DNA of 64,000 nt. Origin: Acetivibrio sp964564015 (GTDB lineage: Bacteria; Bacillota; Clostridia; Acetivibrionales; Acetivibrionaceae). The notes beneath the pieces are model-generated. The model worked only from the letters and a program-made list of their open reading frames with translations, had not been told where the DNA came from and ran no database searches. The translations under genes and the position numbers were made by a program. Location of the stretch: positions 1-64,000 of the forward strand of contig CAZLZR010000011.1 of NCBI GenBank assembly GCA_964564015.1, in the 5' to 3' direction. This document shows positions 1 to 10,100 of the stretch, piece after piece; positions within the stretch are counted from its first letter, which is position 1, and each line of letters opens with the position of its first letter.

Positions 1-1158
1 TAACTGTTTTACGAACTTGCATTCCATATAATTACATACATGCGTTAGCCGTGCAGTTACCAGGTGTCCTATATTGGTTTTCACAGAACCTATGGCACAA
101 AACTGCTTTTTATCTGTATATGCGCGGAAAGCCCTGGTCAAAGCAGAAATCTCTATTGGGTCTCCCAAATTGGTACCGGTACCGTGACCATCAATATATG
201 TAATAGTCTCAGGGTTTACACCTGAAATTGCGATAGCTTCGGCAATACAATCCGCCTGTCCGTCTACGTTCGGAGCCGTATAGCTGTTCTTATCCGAACC
301 GTCATTATTAATACCTATTCCCCTGATTACTGCATGTATGTGGTCTCCGTCCGCTATTGCATCTTCCAGCCTTTTTAGAGCTACTACAGCCAATCCGCTT
401 CCGCTAACCGTACCATTCGCTCCTGCGTCATAAGCACGACAGTGTCCATCCCCGGAACCTATGCCGCCTTCCTGGTAAAAGAAGGCCTCATTTCTGGATA
501 TCTGGAATGAAACGCCACCGGCCAGAGCTATATCACAGCTGTAGTTGAGCAAATTCTGGCAGCCCATATGCAGTGCAACTATGGAAGATGAGCACAAGGT
601 ATTTACATTAACACTTGGACCTGTCAAATTTAATTTATAGGACACACGCGTAGCCAGAAAGTCCTGTGAATTTGCAATCATGATCTTAAATGATCCCAAG
701 TTTTCAACCAATCCCGGGTTTGAATATATGTTTCTGAGCATATAGCTGCTTAAATTTGCTCCTGCATACACCGAAACTCTTCCTTTATATAACTCTGAGC
801 TGTATCCTGCACTTTCCAGTACCTCCCATGCGCTCTCCAAGAACATTCTGTGCTGCGGATCCATAATTTCCGCTTCTCTGGCAGAATAATCGAAGAACGA
901 AGCATCAAATTTATCCATATCGTCCAATACAGCATCAGCCGCAACAAACCTTGGATTGTCCAAAAGATGCGGATCAATACCCATCTCAATCAACTCTTCA
1001 CGGTTAAAAAACTTTACCGATTCAACCCCTTCGCAAAGATTTTTCCAAAATTCATCCATATTCCTTGCTCCCGGAAATTTTCCTGTCATACCAATTATGG
1101 CAATCGCTCCGAGTGAATTGTTTTCATCAAGTTCTATGTTTTCGTTTATGTTGCTCAT
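1..1158 (-). CDS. PKS protein, N-terminal ketosynthase (partial, runs off left edge)
   Basis: The first 386 codons of a second polyketide synthase protein are present. Its ATG at 1158 overlaps the TGA of the upstream megasynthase (ATGA), so the two should be translationally coupled. After a short N-terminal segment, a condensing-enzyme domain begins near residue 17 (IAIIGMTGKFPG). The catalytic cysteine lies in NTLCSSS, the first histidine in DGHGTGT and the second in KTNIGH, so the usual Cys-His-His set is visible. It should elongate the chain handed over by the last ACP of the upstream protein. The last ~17 codons at the window edge (1-51) do not match the expected ketosynthase sequence after GHLVTA, although the frame stays open. 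This could be an insertion or rearrangement junction, or an assembly artefact. Confidence 0.85.
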   Translation of the reverse strand, partial: MSNINENIELDENNSLGAIAIIGMTGKFPGARNMDEFWKNLCEGVESVKFFNREELIEMGIDPHLLDNPRFVAADAVLDDMDKFDASFFDYSAREAEIMDPQHRMFLESAWEVLESAGYSSELYKGRVSVYAGANLSSYMLRNIYSNPGLVENLGSFKIMIANSQDFLATRVSYKLNLTGPSVNVNTLCSSSIVALHMGCQNLLNYSCDIALAGGVSFQISRNEAFFYQEGGIGSGDGHCRAYDAGANGTVSGSGLAVVALKRLEDAIADGDHIHAVIRGIGINNDGSDKNSYTAPNVDGQADCIAEAIAISGVNPETITYIDGHGTGTNLGDPIEISALTRAFRAYTDKKQFCAIGSVKTNIGHLVTARLTHVCNYMECKFVKQL

Positions 1159-4100
1159 ACCTTAACCCCTCTCCTTTTCAACATCTCTTGTTTTCTTCTA
1201 TTCATTATTTCAAGCTGCTTATTAACGCGACTGTTTACCTGGTCAAATGCCGGTTTTTTCTCTGCTTCCTTACCTCCTGTGAGGTACTTCGACAGTAAAT
1301 TTACCGTATTGTACTTGTACAAATCTACAACCGCTATATCACTTTTAAACTCCTCTTTCAGCTTCGAATGGAATTGTATCAGCAATAAGGAATCTCCTCC
1401 AAGTTCAAAGAACTCATCATGAATTCCTATACCGTCTATCATTAATGTATCCTGCCATATTTCAACCAGCTTTTTCTCTGTTTCATTTTTAGGTGCCACA
1501 TAGGCATTTTGCAATTCCGGACGTGGATGTCTCACATTGGAAGCAGTTGAAGCTTTATCTAAATTTCCGGATTGCTTGATATAATTTGCCTGCCTGATAG
1601 CCTCCCTTATTTCCTTAACCGACACAATCACCTGCGGTCTTACACATCCTTTAAGTATTAGCTCCAATACTTCCTGGCCCTCCTTAGGAGAAATACCTTC
1701 GTTGAATATGCTTGTTTCCTTTCGTCCTGCAACTTTATACATTTCCTCCAACCAGTTTTGCCCGGACTTGCTTCTCGCAGAATTTGTTCCTGAACGAATT
1801 GCAGCTGCAGCCGCTTCTCCGGTAAGGCGCATTGAGAAGTCCTTTATTTCGACCAAAGCCAGACCCTGTTCATCCATCAGATGAATGTCGCTGGTTATTA
1901 TCTCTTCATGTCCGTCATAGCCGTTCTTAAACTGAATATGTGCATACATTTTTCTGCGCAATGGCCCATTCACATTAAGGCTTCCGTATGAAAACGGAAG
2001 GTAGTTGCCACCTGCTGCCAGACGTACCGAACCTGTCGCCACATCAAGAAGAGCGGGATGCAGTTTGTACTCAATAAGATCGGATGCAAACTCTTCCGCA
2101 AGTTCAATTTCCGAGATACCCTCCTGTACTCCCAGGTAAAGGTTCCTAAGAGATATCCACCTCTTTCCGAAGCTGATAAATGCTTTTTCAGGGTCATTTT
2201 CCTGTGCTCCCGGTTCTAACTTCCGTACATTACATGCTTCAATCAATTCTTTCACCGGGTACACTTCAGGGTTCTCTTTATTTGTGAGTGCTTTTACCCT
2301 ACCCTTTACATGTTGTTGCCAACCAGCCTCATCTCCATCCTGCCACCTGCTAACAACCTGGAATGTAAAGCCCTCTTCAGCTTTTTCCAATACTGTACAC
2401 ACTGTTCTGCTTTCATCTTCTTTTACTGTCATCGGTGCCAAAAAGATTACTTCAGTAAATTCCATTTCTGTTTTGTTCAAAGCCTCTTCTTCCTCTATTG
2501 CAGCACGTACAGTTTCCAAGTATGTAGTACCTGCTATGGTTGGAGTACCCATAACAAGGTGCTCCGATAGCACCCAGTCCTTTTTTGGGTTCCATTCCGC
2601 TAAAAATACAGACTTTTGTAAATCACTCTCTATCTTTCTTCCAAGCAAAGGATGTAAAACTTTATTTCTATCAACTGCCTTTATACCGTTTCCTGCTGCC
2701 ATACCTGTACCCGGCCAGCGATCCCAGTTAATTGAAAGCATCCTGGTTCCCCTGCGAGTGTAATGAGCCTGGGCAAAAGCATCAAGGTAGGCATTTGCAG
2801 CACTGTAATCCACCTGCCCGAATCCTCCTGTAATTGCATTCAGAGATGAACAGCAAATAAAGAAATCCAGTTGTCCGTTTGCAAAAACCTTATACAAGGC
2901 TTCAGTACCGGCAACCTTTGGTAGAATTACATTTTGAGCAAACTCACGCTTTTTAAGCTGAATCATACCTCCACCCGGATTACCTGCAGCATGAATAACT
3001 CCATTGACTTTGCCAAAAGCAGATTCTGCCTTTTGTCTAACAGCATTCATCTGTTCAATATCCGTTACATCACCCTGGCAAGTAAGTACCTGAGCTCCAA
3101 TACTTCTGATGTTTTTTAGTTTTTGAATAGCTTCCGATGTTTTGTCTTTCAAACCATTTTCAGAAATCCAGCGATCCCATTCCTCTTCCTGTGGGAATTG
3201 GGAACGGCCTACAAGCACAAGTTTAGCTCTTACTTTCCTTGCTAAATACTCTGCCATAACCAATCCCATACCGCCCAAGCCACCGGTGACCAGATATACT
3301 CCTTCCTCCTTTAGCGGCACATTGCTTTCGCTCTCCTCCGAAATTTGTATCTTGTCAAAGTCCTGTTCAAATCTTGTTGTACCACGATAAGCCACAATTT
3401 CATCTTCACATCGTGCAAAAACTTCAACAGCCAATTGCTCTATAAGGTCCTGTTCCTCTTCACTGTCTTGATCAGGCAGAATAAAATCAACACTGTTCAT
3501 TTTTATGTACGGATATTCCACAGGAATTACCTTACAGGGACCTGAATGAAGTGCCTTTTGAGGATTTAACTCCTTTGGGCTGAACACTTTTTGTGAACCG
3601 TTTAGCAGCACCTTTACAGTAAGAGGTGTATTCACACCCTCGCTTCCTACAGCCTGAGCAAGATATAGCAAGCTGTAGAACAGCTCTTCCCCTGAATCTG
3701 GCTGCGCGTTTCCAGGATCATCAATTCCCAGCAGATGCACAATACGTGCAGGTCTCTTTCCCATACCGGACAGTGTCTTTAGAAGCTCTTCATAATCGTT
3801 CTTGACATCAGCACGAATAATACAGATGTCATCCTTTAATTCCCGGTATTCATCTCCCTTGAACACCGTAATGATATTCTTATTGAACTCACGCAGTTTC
3901 TCCACCAATCGGGAAGTAAACATACCTTTTCCGGCGAATACAAGAACATTCTCTTCACTAATTTGTTTTGTTACAGGTTTAAGGTGAAAATCTTTAGATG
4001 ACTGCTTCCAAACAGGCATATAAAACCATTCTGAAAGTTCCTTTTTTACATCTGCTTTTTCCGTAAGCTTCTCTGCTTCTTTTTTCTTATTTCCATCTAT

Positions 4101-7100
4101 CCAAAAGGACTTGCCTTCAAAGGTATATACAGGCAAAGAAATCCTTCTTCTTTTCTGTCTTTCGTAAAGCTTTTTCCAATCTATACTATCACCGGCCAGC
4201 CAGCTCTGCCCGATTTCCTCCAGTGAACGTCCGTCCAGGCAATTTGTTCCCTTGTTTTGGCTCAATGCACCCTTTATATTCTTCTGTTTATTACTACTGT
4301 TGCTTACTGCTTTCTGATGGTCTTTAAGAACATTGCCAAGCTTTTCAACAGCATCCTCACGAGAACTTGCCACAACAAAACACCTGTATTCCATTTCTCT
4401 TCGTCCGAGCATCAGGGTATATGCAGCATCCGCCATATTTATCTGCGAATTTTTATTAAGGAAGTCTTTAAAATTTTCAATTCTGCTCTCTAATGCACTT
4501 CTTGTCTTTGCTGAAAACACCAGGAGTTGAGGGCCTGTATCGGAATTATCCTGCATTACTTCAGGAGCCTCTTCTACAACAACATGGACATTTGTGCCCC
4601 CAATTCCAAAAGAACTCACTCCTGCACGTAAAGGTTCACTATTTCTTTTCCATTCACACAACTGGTTATTTACAAAAAACGGACTATTTTCAAAATCAAT
4701 TCCCGGATTCGGGCTCTTAAAATTAAGACTCGGCGGCAACATTCTATGTTTTAATGACAGTAATGTTTTGATCAGCCCTGTAACACCGGCAGCCGAATCC
4801 AGATGTCCTATATTGGTCTTAACCGAACCCACAGCGCAAAATCCTTTTTGGGAAGTTCTCTTCCTGAACGCGCCGGTTAATGCTTCTATTTCAATCGGAT
4901 CTCCTAAAGGAGTTCCTGTTCCATGTGCTTCTATGTATGTTATACTTTCCGGAGATACTCCTGCACTTTCTTGCGCTTTTTCAATAACCTTCATCTGCCC
5001 GTCCACACGAGGTGCTGTATACCCAATCTTTGAAGCACCGTCGTTATTTATAGCCGAACCTTTGATTACGCCAATTATATTATCTCCATCAGCAATAGCA
5101 TCTTCCAATCGTTTCAGCACTACTACTCCGGCACCATTTCCCCCTACGGTTCCCTTGGAATTTTGATCAAAAGCCCTGCAATGGCCATCCGGTGAGAGAA
5201 TCATACCTTCCTGATAGAGATATCCTGCTTTTTGTGGCATACGGATGCTTACTCCACCCGCGAGGGCCATATCACATTCTCCATCCCTCAAGCTGCGGCA
5301 GGCAAGATGAACTGCCACAAGAGATGATGAGCACGCTGTCTGTACTGTTATTCCAGGTCCCTCAAGGTTTAACTTATATGCAACCCTTGTAGCCAAAAAG
5401 TCTTTATCATTGCTGGTCATAATCTGGTAATCCCCGGCAAGTCCTTTAGATTCCCTGCTTTCTAAAATATTGCGGGAATATGTATTCATACCTGAACTTG
5501 CAAACACACCAACCAGGCCGTTGTTTTTTTCAGAATCATACCCGGCATCCTCAAATGCCTTCCATGCCTCTTCAAGAAATACCCTCTGCTGCGGATCGAG
5601 CAATTCTGCCTCACCCGGGTTGTATCCGAAAAACGCTGCATCGAACTTGTCCGCATCTTCCAAAACACCCCATGCCTTTACATACTCAGGCTTCTTCAAG
5701 TTGCTTTCACTGATTCCATGAGCCAGCACCTCTTCGTCACTGAAACGCCCAATTGTTTCCTTACCTTCACGAAGGATACTCCAAAATTCTTCGATATTTT
5801 TTGCACCTGGGAACCTTCCGCTCATTCCAATAACAGCTATTTCACCCTTCGATTCTCTCTTTATCCTTTTCTCCTGTTGAACTGTTTTATCTTCTGTTTC
5901 GCCTTTAATGTGTCTTGAAAGAGCTTCGATGGTAGTATACTTAAATAGATCCATCGTAGACACTTCTTTATTAAAGATTTCCTTGATTTTGTTCCTGACC
6001 TTTGTAAGCAGTAGAGAATGTCCTCCCAAATCAAAGAAATTGTCCTTTACACCTACTCTGTTTAAATTCAAAACCTCCTGCCAAATCTCCACAAGACGCG
6101 TCTCTACTTCATCGGACGGAGCCGTAAAATCACCTTCCAATTGAGGAACAAAGCCTTGCGGAACAGCAAGAGCTTTCCTGTCAATTTTGCGGTTTGGAGT
6201 CATAGGAAAGGCCTCCATACATACAAAAGCTGAAGGAATCATATAATCCGGAAGCATCTCTTTTAAGTATCTGCGCAGTACATCTGCTCCCAATTCCTTT
6301 GAATCCTTGTCTTTTTCAGGTATTATATAGGCAACCAGAGCATTTTGCCCCGGAATCAACTCTTTTACTGCAACAACACTTTCCTTTATCGAAGGATTCT
6401 GATTTAAGAGAGTTTCAATTTCTCCGAGTTCTATGCGGAAACCACGTATCTTAACCTGTTGGTCTGCACGGCCTAAAAATTCGATACGTCCGTCGGGTAA
6501 AAGCCTTGCCATATCTCCGGTACGATACATACGCGCTGAAGCTTTTTCTTTTGTTTGCAATTTAATCAAATTCCACTTTCCCTGAATGAATGGATCAGCA
6601 ACAAACTTCTCTGCTGAAAGCTCAGGCTGGTTGATGTATCCTCGTGCCAAACCTTCCCCGCCTATATATAGCTCCCCTGGTACGCCAAAGGGTAAGTGAT
6701 TCATAGCCTTATCCAGAATATAAACCCGGGTATTGGCAATAGGCTTTCCAATGGTATTATCTTCCGGAGAATCAACCTGTTCCAGAGTAGACCATATGGT
6801 AGTTTCAGTTGGACCATACACATTCAATAGACAGCCGCAGCGTTCAAGAAGCTGTCCGGCCAGATCTTTTGGCAAGGCTTCACCGCCGCATAGAATCTTG
6901 AGATTTTTTGCTCCCTTCCACCCAGATTCGATTAATAGGCGCCATGTTGCAGGTGTTGCCTGCATCAGAGTTATGTTGTGTTCCTCAAGCATTTCCGCCA
7001 TACGGTTACCGTCGGTCACATCATCTCTTCCGGCAATTACAACTTTTGCTCCGGCAATCATAGGCATAAATAATTCAAGTCCGGCAATGTCAAAAGACAA

Positions 7101-10100
7101 TGTAGTTACAGCAAGTAATGAATCTCCATTGGTTACGCCTGTCTTCTCTTCCATACTCTTAAGCAGGTTTAACAAAGCATACTGTTCAATCTGCACTCCC
7201 TTTGGCCTTCCGGTAGAACCTGAAGTGTAAATCAGATAGGCTAGATTGTTTCCAGATTCATGTTTTTCAGGGTTTTCACTTCCGAATTTTTCTATCTCCG
7301 CCCATTCACTGTCCATAGGGATAATACGTGATTCATTGTCAGGAAGCATGTCTATCAATGGCTCCTGCGTTAGAATCAAGTCAACATCAGCATCCTCCAG
7401 CATATATGCAAGACGATCCTTCGGGAATAACGGGTCCATAGGCAGATATGCAGCACTGGCTTTATGAATTCCAATCAATGCCGTCATCATATCTATTGTT
7501 CTATTCATAAAGACACCAACAATTTTCTCTGGTCCCATCCCAGATGATTTAAGGTAGTGAGCCAATCTATTCGCCCGTTTGTTTAACTCCTCATAAGTAA
7601 TGCTCCCGTCCGTTGCTGCCACTGCCACGGAAGAAGGGAATTTTTCCGCCATTTCCTCAAAAAGCTCTACCCAACAGCTGGTTCCTCCCAAGTCTAAAGC
7701 TGTTTCCTCCCATGATTTCATAAATGCTTCTTTTTCATGCTGTGTAAGAAAATCATAGGACTGCACTGACTTTTCAGAATCGGCCGTAATCTCCTGCAGA
7801 AGCTTATTGTAGTGTCCTGCCATTCGTGCAATTGTATCCTCATTAAACAAATCTGTATTATATTCAAAGTCGGCAACCATTTCTCCGGCCACTTCTCTTA
7901 TATCCAATGCCAAATCAAACCTTGCAATTTTGCTGTCTATATCTATAGGTGAAATACTTGTTTCCCCAAATTTCACTTGAGGCAACGGCATATTCTGAAG
8001 GCTGAATAAAACCTGGAACAGTGGATTTCTGCTCATATCCCTTTCTACCTTAAGTACCTCAACCAGCTTTTCAAAAGGTACTTCCTGATTTCTATAAGCC
8101 TCAAGTGTCACCTGCTTAACCTGTTTAAGGAATTCATCAAAGTTGTAACCTTCCGAAATATTTGTCCTTAAGACCAGATTATTTGTAAAATATCCGATAA
8201 CATTTTCCATTTCAGATCTTGTCCGATTGGCAACAGGAGAACCAACAATTATATCCTCTTGATTTGTGTACCTGTAAAGCAGCAGGTCGAAAGCTGCCAG
8301 CAAAAGCATATACATCGTAACCTTTTTCTGCTGTGCTAAAGTCTGCAATTCTTTTACCATTTCTTCCGGAACATTAAATCTGAACTTTGCACCTTTAAAA
8401 GACTGAACAGGTGGTCTTTGCCTGTCTGCTGGCAATTCCATTACAGGCAGCTTTCCTGACAACTTCCCTTTCCAATATTCCAATTGCTTTGATATGCCTT
8501 CTTCCTCCATCCTTTTCATCTGCCATACAGCGACATCGGGATATTGAATTCCGGCATCTTCCAAACTTACATGTTCTCCATCAGAGAACACATTATAGTA
8601 GTGTGAAAGCTCCTTTAAAAGTATTCCGAACGACCAGCCGTCAAACACAATATGGTGGACAACAAATATGAAAACATATTCCCTTTCGCCCATACCCACA
8701 AGAGTAGACCTGAACAATGGACCTTTATCCAGCTCGAAAGGACGTGCTGCCTCAGCCGTTGCCAACTCCAACATACTATTTTCCCTGTCAGGCTTTGCAC
8801 TTAAGTCAACAAATGGTATTTTAACATCTAAGTCATTATATAACTGTACAGGTTGACCATTCTCCTCTGCAAATGTTACCGAGAGAACCTTATGACGTTT
8901 TACCACCTCACAAAGGCTTTTTTGTAGTGCATCCCGTTTAACCTCACCATGAATTCGAAGCACCATATTTAGATTGTACTGGGAACTTCCTGAATTCAAT
9001 CTATCTAAAAAGTATAGCCTGTTCTGACCTGAAGAAAGTGGCATTTTACCACCCTCAGAACTTATTCCTGCTATATCTTTATCACCAGCCTGCAACTTCT
9101 TACTATAATTCTCAATCAGCTTTGCAAGCTCCACAATATCACTGTTTTCAAACAGCTCACTATGGCAAAGCTCCACACCGAAGGTTTCCCTGACCCTCGA
9201 AATTAATTGACCTGCCTTAAGTGAATCTCCGCCTATTGCAAAGAAATCATCCCTCGTGCCCACAAATTCTATATTCAAGACCTCTGACCAGATTTTCACA
9301 AGCTCATTTTCCACATCATTCTGAGGCAAGTCAATCACCCTGTTGTTATACTTCTGTGCCATCAGTTCATGAATTTCCTGTTTTACAGCATCAAATTCCC
9401 CTGCCTCCATAGCTTCACGCAACTTGTATCTCTGAAATTTTCCACTGGTAGTCTTTGGAATATGTTTTACCGGAATAACTTCCTGAGCTTCTATACCAAA
9501 TCTCAGACTGATTATTTTCTTTAATCTTTCAACCAAGGGGAGAAATAGTTCCGTTTTCTGTTTGAACAATACAAATAAAACAAGTTCATCCGAGTGTTTT
9601 GCCTCATTAAAAACACCCACAGCTGCTATTTTACCAAGTTCAACACCCTCAACAGATTCTGCTACTCTCTCTATATCATGGGAATAAAAGTTTTGCCCCC
9701 CTGAAAATATAATATCCTTTGAACGTCCTGCCACAATCAGTCTTCCATTTATCATAAGACCAAGGTCTCCAGTATCAAGCCATCCGTCCGGCGAAATAAT
9801 CTCTTTCGTCAAATCCAACCTGTTATAGTAACCGCAAGTAACGTTTCCGCCCTTTATTTGAATATGCCCCACATAATTCTCTTCTAAAGGATTGTTATTC
9901 TCATCGCATATGCGAAGGTAACAATCGGAAATAGGATAACCTTCATCTGCAAAGGTTACTCCCCTTTTATCTTCTTTTTGGATTATCCTGACTTTGTCTC
10001 CAACACCCAATGTCTCCCTGTCAAAGGTCACAGAACGAAACTCCTCACCAGGGTCTGGAAAGGATATTCCCAAGGTAGCTTCTGCCATACCGTAAACGGT

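Noticed and set aside
2284..2763. Open frames on the plus strand opposite the megasynthase (for example 159 codons)
   Set aside because: They mirror a confidently coding minus-strand frame, lack ribosome sites and have no recognisable motifs.
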